DNA from: Gammaproteobacteria bacterium | GTDB taxonomy: Bacteria > Pseudomonadota > Gammaproteobacteria > Steroidobacterales > Steroidobacteraceae | Length of the DNA stretch: 64,000 nucleotides | NCBI GenBank assembly: GCA_025357915.1 | Contig: JANYLH010000027.1 | Coordinates: 1-64,000, forward strand | Direction: 5' to 3' | Shown here: in pieces, positions 5,528 through 11,812 of the stretch | Layout of the letters: every line of letters begins with the position of its first letter | Numbering within the stretch: the first letter of the stretch is position 1 | Program-made: the position numbers and the translations under genes | The notes under the pieces: generated by a model | What the model was told of the DNA's origin: nothing | Seen by the model: only the letters and a program-made list of their open reading frames with translations | The model's database searches: none

Positions 5528-5923
5528 ATGTACGTTCCGCCCGGCTTCAATACAGTTACCCCCTACTTCTTCGTCAGTGACGCAGAAGCATTCATTGCCT
5601 TCTTGGTCAACGGCCTCGAGGGCAACGAAACGTGCCGAACGATGCGCCCTGAAGGTTTGATCCAGAACGTCCAGGTCAAGATTGGAACCTCGACTGTCAT
5701 GGTCAGCGAGGCAACCGCTCGCTACCCGCAGATGGGCTGTGCGTTCTATCTTTATGTCGAGGATGCACACGCCTCGATGCAGCGAGCTATTGAACACGGA
5801 GCAACCCTGGAAATGGCTGTTGGCGATATGCCCTACGGTGACAGGCAGGGCGGAATACGCGACAACCACGGAAACATCTGGTGGATCTCGCAGCGCACGG
5901 TGGAAGAACCGTACTCTCCGTAG
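5528..5923 (+). CDS. VOC-superfamily (glyoxalase/PhnB-like) protein
   Basis: A 131-residue single-domain protein: MYVPPGFNTVTPYFFVSDAEAFIAFL, then YLYVEDAHASMQRAIEHGA and GDRQGGIRDNHGNIWWISQ. These are the repeated beta-alpha-beta-beta-beta elements of the vicinal oxygen chelate fold, with the D-R-x-G-x-I-x-D-x-x-G-N-x-W end typical of PhnB-like members. Substrate unknown. The ATG at 5528 is chosen because GGGAG (5517-5521) lies six bases before it; a GTG at 5510 is also open. No promoter is seen between the attC site and the gene, so it probably depends on upstream transcription. Confidence 0.85.
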   Translation: MYVPPGFNTVTPYFFVSDAEAFIAFLVNGLEGNETCRTMRPEGLIQNVQVKIGTSTVMVSEATARYPQMGCAFYLYVEDAHASMQRAIEHGATLEMAVGDMPYGDRQGGIRDNHGNIWWISQRTVEEPYSP

Positions 5924-6064
5924 TGCACGCCCGGCTGAGGCCTAACCCTTCGCTCGAGCATCACTTCCGGCCGCGACATGGCTTCAGGTGCAAAGACTCT
6001 ATTTGCCGTCATTGGTAGTTGAGATTGACCTCACCGCGAAATATTCGGCGAGGTAACAGCGTCG
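5924..6064. other. Non-coding stretch with an attC-core remnant
   Basis: After the VOC stop, GCCTAAC at 5940-5946 looks like a left attC core, followed by CTTCGCTCGAGC, which resembles a left arm, but no matching right arm is found before the next attC-like segment. It may be the stump of a site whose right half was lost by deletion. Confidence 0.4.
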
Positions 6065-6151
6065 TTTTAGCCACCGCATCGAGTGCTACGCGAGTCATAA
6101 AGTACCAAGTTCAGGCATGGGTGCCCACGGTGCTCGGGCGGGGCGTCAGGC
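6065..6151 (+). repeat. attC site 7 (family B, degenerate)
   Basis: CCACCGCATCGAGTGC on the left and GGTGCTCGGGCGGGGCGTCAGGC on the right align with family B site 2, with several changes. The left core is TTTTAGC and the right core GTCAGGC, each deviating from consensus, so recombination is likely impaired. Confidence 0.6.
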
Positions 6152-6160
6152 GTCTTCAGC

Positions 6161-6166
6161 TATACT
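6161..6166 (+). promoter_or_regulatory. -10 box upstream of the cupin cassette
   Basis: TATACT, 18 bases before the cupin ATG. No convincing -35 hexamer. The predicted start near 6173 would give a leader of about 12 bases. Confidence 0.4.
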
Positions 6167-6184
6167 TGCGAACTGCAACGCACC

Positions 6185-6460
6185 ATGAACGCCATACCAA
6201 CGATCCAAATCGACAATGATCGCATCACCGTTACGAAATGGTGGTTCTCCCCGGGAGCTGAGACCGGGCATCACGTGCATGCCCATGACTATGTCGTCGT
6301 TCCGCTCATAGACGGGACACTGCGGCTGCAAGACTCGACTGGTTCGCGCGAGGCTAAGCTGATCGCCGGTGCTTCCTATACCCGTCCGGCCGGGGTCGCT
6401 CACAACGTAATAAACGCCAACGCCTTCGAGTTTGCATTTGTCGAAATCGAGTTAAAGTGA
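6185..6460 (+). CDS. Small cupin-domain protein
   Basis: A 91-residue protein: WWFSPGAETGHHVHAHDYVVVPLIDGTLRL and SYTRPAGVAHNVINANAFEFAFVEIELK. The G-x(5)-H-x-H...D-Y-x-V-V-P pattern and the later P-x-G-x-x-H-x-x-x-N are the two conserved cupin motifs, with histidines in position to bind a metal. Small single cupins of this kind are common integron cassettes; substrate unknown. The ATG at 6185 has no good ribosome-binding site. Confidence 0.88.
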   Translation: MNAIPTIQIDNDRITVTKWWFSPGAETGHHVHAHDYVVVPLIDGTLRLQDSTGSREAKLIAGASYTRPAGVAHNVINANAFEFAFVEIELK

Positions 6461-6497
6461 CCCAAATTGCCTTCAGCATCAATTCTATGGGACCGAC

Positions 6498-6584
6498 GCC
6501 TGGCTATCACATCGAGCGCCGCGCGAACGCTAAAGTGCCGGGTTTGAGCGAGAGAGGCAGTGGCGCGCATGCGGGGCGTTAGGC
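6498..6584 (+). repeat. attC site 8 (family B)
   Basis: Left arm TATCACATCGAGCGCCGCGC, right arm GGCGCGCATGCGGGGC, right core GTTAGGC (6578-6584). The left core is GCCTGGC in place of GCCTAAC. The cupin stop lies further upstream, so that change has no coding effect here. Confidence 0.75.
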
Positions 6585-6610
6585 GTGCATAGCCCTGAGA
6601 GGTCAACCAC

Positions 6611-7006
6611 ATGAACACATCTGCGGGAGGCAAGCTCCAGGGCCGGTCAGGTTCCGAATCTCCATCGTTCCGGGACCTGCTTTCGGACGCCATCAGGTAT
6701 TGGGAGCCGCGACGCCTCGGCTACAACGCCTTTCTCACTGTCATTGTCGTGGGTTGGGTGGCTTTTACATGGCCACACTTGCGGGCGGCATTCACATGGC
6801 AATCGCTTCTGTTTCTGGTTGTCCTCGCGGTTCTAGCGAATGTCTGCTACTGCGCCGCGTATGTGGTGGATATTCCGATTCAATACTCTGTGTACCGCGA
6901 TCAGTGGCGCCGCTGGCGCTGGGGTCTCTGGGTTGTCGGAGCGTTGTTTGCCGGAGCGATCACGTATTACTGGATCGCCGACGAAATCTATTCGGCGGTA
7001 AGTTAG
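6611..7006 (+). CDS. Integron-cassette membrane protein of unknown function
   Basis: A 131-residue protein with about three predicted membrane helices: YNAFLTVIVVGWVAFTW (about residues 39-55), LLFLVVLAVLANVCYCAAYVV (about 66-86) and GLWVVGALFAGAITYYWIA (about 105-123). The first 30 residues are polar, and a basic RDQWRRWRW segment precedes the third helix. GAGAGG (6597-6602) before the ATG gives a ribosome-binding site; no promoter is visible between attC and gene. No family recognised. A role at the cytoplasmic membrane is all that can be said. Confidence 0.75.
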   Translation: MNTSAGGKLQGRSGSESPSFRDLLSDAIRYWEPRRLGYNAFLTVIVVGWVAFTWPHLRAAFTWQSLLFLVVLAVLANVCYCAAYVVDIPIQYSVYRDQWRRWRWGLWVVGALFAGAITYYWIADEIYSAVS

Positions 7007-7019
7007 GGGATGAGGGCAC

Positions 7020-7106
7020 GCCTGACTACTGCATCGGGTACCGCGTGACGCATAGAGCAGCAAGCTCAAGCATGGGTACTCGCGGCGCTCATGCGGAGCG
7101 CTAGGC
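7020..7106 (+). repeat. attC site 9 (family B, degenerate)
   Basis: Left core GCCTGAC (7020-7026) and right core GCTAGGC (7100-7106), each one base from consensus. The right arm GCGGCGCTCATGCGGAGCG matches family B site 2 closely; the left arm (ACTGCATCGGGTACCGCG) is less conserved. Confidence 0.7.
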
Positions 7107-7152
7107 CTCAGATCGAGGCGTTACCACCAAGCGGGTCGCCAAAGGATTACCA

Positions 7153-7665
7153 ATGCCTCGTAACATTGTGCACAGCGCGAAGGCAGCCAGAGCGCCCGCA
7201 ACTTATAGCCAGGCCGTTAAGGCTGCTGGGCTCGTTTTCGTGTCAGGTACCGGTCCCCATGACCCAACGACTGGTGCCATCAGCGGAGCCACAATTCAGG
7301 AGCAAACTCGGCAATGTCTTAGCAACATTGAAGCCATTCTTGGAGAGGCTGGCAGCGCGATGGATAAAATTGTCAGTGCCACCGTGATATTGGCTGATGA
7401 GAGCGATTTCCCGGGAATGAACGAAGAGTGGTTAAAGTGGTTCCCTGCGGATCCTCCCGCAAGACAGGGAGCCAAGCTGCCCGTCCGCATTCCGGGGTTG
7501 AAGATATCCATTGCGGTGATTGCTGAGGCCTGGCTATCGCACGGAGCGCGCGTCAGTCATTATAAAGTCAATTCCGAGCATCAAGCAGAACTTACAACGA
7601 CCCGTCCACTGACCCGGTTCAACTGCAGCGACGCTTTCTGTCGCCATCAAGAGGCAGTGTCATAG
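7153..7665 (+). CDS. RidA (YjgF/Rid) family protein with C-terminal read-through tail
   Basis: Residues 1-125 are a complete Rid domain: ATYSQAVKAAGLVFVSGTGPHDPTTGAI, then ILGEAGSAMDKIVSATVILADESDFPGMNEEW and PARQGAKLPVRIPGLKISIAVIAEA. Rid proteins deaminate reactive enamine/imine intermediates; some lack this activity. The catalytic-type arginine region here reads PARQGAKLPVR. Family members end about where A-x-I-A-x-x-A occurs; this frame runs about 45 residues further, through a degenerate attC in which the stop TAA reads TGG. AAAGGATT before the ATG is a good ribosome-binding site. No own promoter is seen. Confidence 0.85.
   Translation: MPRNIVHSAKAARAPATYSQAVKAAGLVFVSGTGPHDPTTGAISGATIQEQTRQCLSNIEAILGEAGSAMDKIVSATVILADESDFPGMNEEWLKWFPADPPARQGAKLPVRIPGLKISIAVIAEAWLSHGARVSHYKVNSEHQAELTTTRPLTRFNCSDAFCRHQEAVS
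7528..7580 (+). repeat. attC site 10, left-half remnant (family B)
   Basis: GCCTGGCTATCGCACGGAGC at 7528-7547 is close to the start of site 8 (same GCCTGGCTATC), and TATAAAGTC follows like the TAAAGTG of sites 2 and 8. No right arm or right core is present, so the array seems to end here by deletion. Confidence 0.6.
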
Positions 7666-7666
7666 C

Positions 7667-8401
7667 ATGTCAAATGAAGTCCTGGTTTTGCTCGCATTAT
7701 CCGTGTTCGTTATCGCAGGGCTTTATTCTTCGGTCGGGCATGCCGGGGCATCAGGCTATATTGCGATCCTGACATTGTTCAGCGTCGCACCTGCCGACAT
7801 CAAGCCCATCGCGTTGGCATTGAACATTCTTGTGGCGTCAATCGGAACCTGGCAGTTCTGGCGCGCCGGCTATTTTTCATGGCCGGTATTCTGGCCGTTT
7901 GCAGTTTTGTCAGTGCCGCTGGCGTTCCTGGGAGGTTACGTCAATCTTCCTACTCACGCATTCAAGATACTGGTCGGTTGCATCCTGCTGTTGTCCGCCG
8001 CGCAGTTGTTGATCCGCCCTCCTGCCGAACGCGAGCCAGTGCCACCATCCAAACCCGTGGCTATCGGCGTTGGCGCGGGGTTGGGATTGCTTGCGGGCCT
8101 GACCGGTACCGGCGGCGGCATCTTTCTGACGCCTCTGCTCATTTTCAAGCGATGGGCGCGGACGACTACCGCGTCAGCCGTGTCGGCTCCCTTCATCCTG
8201 CTGAATTCGGCGTCAGGCCTGCTCGGCAACGTGAGCGCAACGAACGTGTTTCCAAGATTCGCGGGGGCTCTGGTTGCGGCCGCGGCGATCGGGGGAACAA
8301 TTGGGTCACAGATTGGTAGTCGCCATCTCGCGCCGTCGGCGATCAAGCGCCTTCTTGCCGTGGTCCTGATAATCGCGGGGCTCAAGCTGATATTCGCGTG
8401 A
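7667..8401 (+). CDS. Sulfite exporter TauE/SafE (TSUP) family permease
   Basis: A 244-residue integral membrane protein with about seven or eight helices. Two half-repeats show the family pattern: GLYSSVGHAGASGYIAIL near the start and GLLAGLTGTGGGIFLTPLLIF near residue 145 (G-x-x-x-G-x-x-G-x-G-G-x-x-x-x-P). TSUP proteins move sulfur-containing or organic anions across the inner membrane; the substrate cannot be told from sequence. It starts one base after the end of the read-through RidA frame, at the edge of the cassette region, so it may be the first stable gene after the array. Confidence 0.88.
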   Translation: MSNEVLVLLALSVFVIAGLYSSVGHAGASGYIAILTLFSVAPADIKPIALALNILVASIGTWQFWRAGYFSWPVFWPFAVLSVPLAFLGGYVNLPTHAFKILVGCILLLSAAQLLIRPPAEREPVPPSKPVAIGVGAGLGLLAGLTGTGGGIFLTPLLIFKRWARTTTASAVSAPFILLNSASGLLGNVSATNVFPRFAGALVAAAAIGGTIGSQIGSRHLAPSAIKRLLAVVLIIAGLKLIFA

Positions 8402-8462
8402 GCAAAGTGCAGCCCGAAGCCTGCATCTGGCGCCGTCGAAAGTACAGGGCCGGAACGAGAGC

Positions 8463-8873
8463 ATGAGCGCTGACCAGGTCCATGCGGGACCCTGGGAGAA
8501 TTCGAGATTCACGATGCATACTGCAAGCTGTCACTGCGGTGCTGTAAATGTGGAGGTCCGGCGTAAACCTCGCCAGCTGACCAGTTGTAACTGCTCTGTC
8601 TGCCGGCGGTATGGCAGCCTGTGGGCCTATTACAAGACCGCTGCGGTGCGCGTGCGCGCGTTGCCAGGGGCCTTGGACAAATACACCTGGGGAGACAGGA
8701 GCATTCGTTTCGTGCGGTGCAGGGGTTGCGGTTGCGTGACCCACTGGGAACCGGCACGCGGCAGCGCTCTCGACAGGTTGGCGGTGAACGCGCGGAATTT
8801 TGAGCCAGCGCTGCTGGAATCCCTGAGAATCCGTCACTTTGATGGAGCGGCGACATGGAAATACCTGGACTAA
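8463..8873 (+). CDS. GFA/CENP-V family zinc protein
   Basis: A 136-residue protein (119 if started at the ATG 8514). ASCHCGAVNVEV, LTSCNCSVCRRYGSLWAYY and RFVRCRGCGCVTHW give the cysteine pattern C-x-C...C-x-C-x-x-C...C-x-x-C of the GFA (glutathione-dependent formaldehyde-activating enzyme-like) fold, which binds two zinc ions. Most members are not shown to act on formaldehyde. The 8463 ATG has GAGAG just before it; the family usually starts a few residues before C-H-C-G, which favours 8514. Two more GFA genes occur at 11313 and 49972. Confidence 0.85.
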   Translation: MSADQVHAGPWENSRFTMHTASCHCGAVNVEVRRKPRQLTSCNCSVCRRYGSLWAYYKTAAVRVRALPGALDKYTWGDRSIRFVRCRGCGCVTHWEPARGSALDRLAVNARNFEPALLESLRIRHFDGAATWKYLD

Positions 8874-8982
8874 GTCACTGGAGCTTGCCGACAGCCAAGG
8901 GCCGCACGGGCAGTCGGGCCACGCGAAAGGAACCAGATCGGTGTGTGAGCGCTGACAGCGCCGGCGCACGGAGCTAGGCGAC

Positions 8983-9339
8983 ATGCCCACCATCGACCGA
9001 ACACAAGCGCTTCGCGCTCTGCGGACGGTCAAGATCGTTCACACTCTCGCCTGGGCCGTATTTGCCGGATGCATAGTTGTCATTCCATGGCTCGCCTCGA
9101 TGAGGCAGTTCGAAAGGGCATTTGTTCTCATCGGCTTCGTCATGCTGGAAGTTCTCGTCCTTGTTGTGAACCGGTTCCGGTGCCCCCTGACTAACGTGGC
9201 CGCCCGCTATACCGAAGACCGGCACGACAATTTCGACATTTACCTGCCTCTTTGGGTCGCCCGTTACAACAAGCAGATTTTTGGATCTGTCTACGTTGCG
9301 GGGATCATCTACACGGTTGTCCTGTGGCAACACCCATGA
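8983..9339 (+). CDS. Small membrane protein of unknown function
   Basis: A 118-residue protein with three predicted helices: IVHTLAWAVFAGCIVVIPWLA (about 18-38), AFVLIGFVMLEVLVLVVNRF (about 46-65) and FGSVYVAGIIYTVVLWQ (about 100-116). Between helices two and three is a conserved-looking loop, RCPLTNVAARYTEDRHDNFDIYLPLW, which resembles the R/H-C-P-L-T segment of DUF2784-like proteins. No enzyme motif is seen. AGCTAGGCGAC before the ATG offers only a weak ribosome-binding site. Confidence 0.65.
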   Translation: MPTIDRTQALRALRTVKIVHTLAWAVFAGCIVVIPWLASMRQFERAFVLIGFVMLEVLVLVVNRFRCPLTNVAARYTEDRHDNFDIYLPLWVARYNKQIFGSVYVAGIIYTVVLWQHP

Positions 9340-9509
9340 AGGCTCCCTCATAGCCGGCCGCGGGGGCTGGCGATGCTCAAGCGGTGTGCCGGGAACGCCG
9401 TACCGGATGTAAGCACCCACCAGCTCCCGGGATGCCGTAGAATTTGCCGGACACAGGGCGAGCCATCCGCGCCCAAGCGAATCGGCCTCTATATTAATGC
9501 GAGGATAAA

Positions 9510-9704
9510 ATGACGACAGCATTGGACAAAACACTTAAGCGCGCCCTGACCATCAACGATCAGGCCTATGTGGTGGCGTTGTCGCCCGCAGGGATCAAGT
9601 TGACGCTCAAGGGCAGGCGCAATGGCGTAGAGATCAACTGGGTGGATCTGCTCAACAGTGCGCCAGCGCACACCGGCAAGGAAGCCGAATCCGGCGGCGT
9701 GTAG
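9510..9704 (+). CDS. Small hypothetical protein
   Basis: A 64-residue protein: MTTALDKTLKRALTINDQAYVVALSPAGIKLTLKGRRNGVEINWVDLLNSAP. It has an alternating strand pattern and no membrane segment. GCGAGGA before the ATG is a plausible ribosome-binding site. No family recognised beyond a general likeness to short conserved proteobacterial proteins. Confidence 0.55.
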   Translation: MTTALDKTLKRALTINDQAYVVALSPAGIKLTLKGRRNGVEINWVDLLNSAPAHTGKEAESGGV

Positions 9705-9812
9705 CGATCGACGAGCGGTTGCCGACAGGAAGCGACGGGTCGCACGGCAGTGACTGTTGACGGGCGAATAGGCCGACGGTTTATATCTGGCTGGGCAGGG
9801 AAGTAAACTACT

Positions 9813-10145
9813 GTGCCCGATTCAAAAGATACCCTGACACTCACCGCGCAGTACGAGCGCTTTGGCGTCGGACGGGTTCGAGAAAGCGACTCTCTTTCTC
9901 TGGTGCTGCCTCCCGATACGGTGACCCGGCTTGCCAGCGCATGTGCGGCGGCACGCGCCTCGACGCTTAGCATGCCGCCCGTTGCCGGCGCCGAGGCGGT
10001 TGAGGATTTCGTCGAGCTCATGCATGCGCTGCTTGGTGGCTACGCCAAAGTCATCGCGGCCGACGCACTGGCACTGCGCAGCACCGAGACTCTCGAGCAG
10101 GCTCTGTCGGAGATGGAAAGGCTGCGCCTGGAACTGGGCAAATAG
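9813..10145 (+). CDS. Hypothetical protein
   Basis: A 110-residue protein starting at GTG 9813. The first part (TAQYERFGVGRVRESDSLSLVLPP) looks beta-rich and the C-terminal 40 residues (AADALALRSTETLEQALSEMERLRLELGK) are a probable amphipathic helix or short coiled coil. No known domain seen. Codon use is like its neighbours, which supports a real gene. Confidence 0.5.
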   Translation: MPDSKDTLTLTAQYERFGVGRVRESDSLSLVLPPDTVTRLASACAAARASTLSMPPVAGAEAVEDFVELMHALLGGYAKVIAADALALRSTETLEQALSEMERLRLELGK

Positions 10146-10219
10146 TGACTACGATTTTTCGCAGGGCGGCCTGATGGAGCAACACCTCAAGCGATTACGG
10201 CTTGCTTGGAATATTCCAC

Positions 10220-10702
10220 ATGGAAGAACCCGTTGCCCTTGAGCTGATTCAGGCGGAGACCGCCGGGCAACTTGAGCTCATACGGTCCCTGTTCAAAGAG
10301 TATGAACGCGCGATCGGCGTTGACCTTTGCTTCCAGAATTTCGCGGAGGAACTCGCCACACTCCCGGGGCGGTACGCGCCACCCGACGGGCGCTTGTATA
10401 TCTGTGTGGTGGGCGGCGATCCGGTCGGCTGTGTGGCCCTGCGCAGGGCCGATCACGAATCAGGGGAAATAAAACGGCTCTACCTGCGGGAACGCTATTG
10501 GGGCAGTGGCTACGGCAAGCGTATTGCCAGGAAAATTCTCGATCAGGCGCGCGACATTGGCTATCGTCGCGTCGTACTCGATACGCTCCCCGGTATGCTC
10601 GAAGCGCAAGGAATCTACGCGTCGCTTGGGTTCAAGGCTATAGCGCCCTATGCCTTCAACCCGATTCCGGGGGTGTGCTACCTGGAAATGGTGTTCGGGT
10701 AG
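10220..10702 (+). CDS. GNAT-family N-acetyltransferase
   Basis: A 160-residue protein. GEIKRLYLRERYWGSGYGKRIARKILDQARDIGYRRVVLDT contains the acetyl-CoA binding motif (here R-Y-W-G-S-G-Y-G), and YASLGFKAIAPYAFNPIPGVCYLEMVF is the usual C-terminal end of this subgroup. The acceptor is unknown. The ATG at 10220 is chosen; TTG at 10202 would add six residues. A second GNAT gene follows 60 bases later on the same strand with a similar C-terminal layout, so the two may be an old duplication. Confidence 0.88.
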   Translation: MEEPVALELIQAETAGQLELIRSLFKEYERAIGVDLCFQNFAEELATLPGRYAPPDGRLYICVVGGDPVGCVALRRADHESGEIKRLYLRERYWGSGYGKRIARKILDQARDIGYRRVVLDTLPGMLEAQGIYASLGFKAIAPYAFNPIPGVCYLEMVFG

Positions 10703-10762
10703 TTTCACTGTACGCACGACGGTAATCGGGTTGAGATCACTACGTGAGCGCAGAGGCAGCGC

Positions 10763-11218
10763 ATGATCATCAGGCTTGACGACCTGCGCGGGCCGGAGAT
10801 CCGCCAGTTATTGCAGGAACATCTGCACAGCATGACGCTGCATTCACCACCCGAGAGCATCCACGCGCTGGACCTCGAGGCGTTGCGCCGGCCAGAGATC
10901 AGCTTCTGGACCGCGTGGGAGGGTGCCGAGCTGCTCGGTTGCGGCGCGCTGAAGGAACTGGACAGCAGGCACGGCGAACTCAAGTCGATGCGCACGGCGT
11001 GCCAGCATCTGCGCAAGGGCGTGGCCCGGGCCGTCCTCGACCACATGATCGCCGAGGCGCGCCGCCGCGGATACGCACGCCTGAGCCTGGAAACGGGGTC
11101 GGCGCAGGCGTTCGCACCGGCCCACGCACTGTATATGAGTCGCGGCTTTTCGTACTGCGGGCCGTTCGCACAGTACGCGCCGGACCCGTACAGCTCATTC
11201 ATGACGAAAGTTCTTTGA
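10763..11218 (+). CDS. GNAT-family N-acetyltransferase
   Basis: A 151-residue protein: IRLDDLRGPEIRQLLQEHLHSM at the start, GELKSMRTACQHLRKGVARAVLDHMIAEARRRGYARLSLETG in the middle (acetyl-CoA loop reads H-L-R-K-G-V-A-R) and ALYMSRGFSYCGPFAQYAPDPYSSFMTKVL at the end. This resembles the YafP/PhnO-like group of small GNAT enzymes. Substrate unknown. GCAGAGGCAGCGC before the ATG contains a possible ribosome-binding site (AGAGG). Confidence 0.88.
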   Translation: MIIRLDDLRGPEIRQLLQEHLHSMTLHSPPESIHALDLEALRRPEISFWTAWEGAELLGCGALKELDSRHGELKSMRTACQHLRKGVARAVLDHMIAEARRRGYARLSLETGSAQAFAPAHALYMSRGFSYCGPFAQYAPDPYSSFMTKVL

Positions 11219-11312
11219 TTCCCAGGCCGGCTGGCCTGCGGACCGCCGGGGGTTGCTGGTAGCAACAGAGACAGGCATTATCAGGGCCTTCCAAGTTTCT
11301 CCCGGGGGATTC

Positions 11313-11738
11313 ATGAGCGAATATCACGGCAAGTGTTTCTGTGGCGCGGTGGAGTTCACGGTGAGCGGCGCCCCTGCCGCGATGGGCTACTGCCATTGTG
11401 ATTCGTGCCGGCACTGGTCGGCGGGGCCCGTCAATGCCTTCACGCTCTGGAAGCCCGAAGCGCTCAAGGTTACCAAAGGTGCGAACAACATCGCGACCTA
11501 CAACAAGTCCGCGAACAGCTTCCGCAAGTGGTGCAAGACCTGTGGCGGCCACCTGTTCACCGATCATCCGCCCATGAAACTGGTCGACATCTACGCAGCT
11601 GTTTTGCCGACGCTGACCTTCAAGCCGGGGATCCACGTTTCCTATGGCGAGAAGGTCGTGAGCATCAAGGACGGACTGCCGAAGATGAAGGACTTCCCGA
11701 AGGAAATGGGCGGCTCTGGCATCACGCTGCCTGAATAA
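11313..11738 (+). CDS. GFA/CENP-V family zinc protein
   Basis: A 141-residue protein, MSEYHGKCFCGAVEFTVSG..., with C-F-C-G, then GYCHCDSCRHWSAGPVNAFTLW and WCKTCGGHLFTDHP. The cysteine pattern C-x-C, C-x-C-x-x-C, C-x-x-C fits the zinc sites of the GFA fold. The ATG at 11313 has CGGGGG a few bases before it. The C-terminal half (GIHVSYGEKVVSIKDGLPKMKDFPKEMGGSG) is typical of the CENP-V-like subgroup. Function unknown. Confidence 0.88.
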   Translation: MSEYHGKCFCGAVEFTVSGAPAAMGYCHCDSCRHWSAGPVNAFTLWKPEALKVTKGANNIATYNKSANSFRKWCKTCGGHLFTDHPPMKLVDIYAAVLPTLTFKPGIHVSYGEKVVSIKDGLPKMKDFPKEMGGSGITLPE

Positions 11739-11812
11739 TAACCACCTGTCACACCGGCAGCCCGCGCCGACTAGCGGGCGCCAGGCTGTTCGACCATCAG
11801 GGGCGAGCGTGC

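Larger units (their letters stand above)
1699..7580 (+). mobile_element. Integron gene-cassette array (integrase not in window)
   Basis: A run of short, mostly promoter-less or self-promoted genes, all on the plus strand, each followed by an attC-like imperfect palindrome with core boxes of the form RYYYAAC at the left and GTTRRRY at the right. Two attC families alternate. Family A (sites at 2154, 3450, 4086, 4735, 5364) shares GCGTTCGAGCGG on the left and CGCTCAACGCGAGCGTTA on the right. Family B (2799, 6065, 6498, 7020, 7528) shares CGCATCGAGCGC-like and CGCTCATGCGGAGCGTTA-like arms. Family A resembles attC sites of Xanthomonas chromosomal integrons. New cassettes enter at attI, which by orientation lies left of the window, so the right end is oldest; its attC sites are the most degenerate. 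Six of the cassettes encode toxin-antitoxin-like pairs, as is usual for sedentary integrons. Confidence 0.85.

Noticed and set aside
2154-7106. Regularly spaced repeats considered as a CRISPR array
   Set aside because: The repeats are 84-126-bp imperfect palindromes separated by whole genes, not 25-40-bp repeats with short spacers; they fit attC.
11760-11779. GCCCGC/GCGGGC inverted repeat between the GFA and M48 peptidase genes as a terminator
   Set aside because: A six-base stem with no T-run; such short GC palindromes are expected by chance in this composition.
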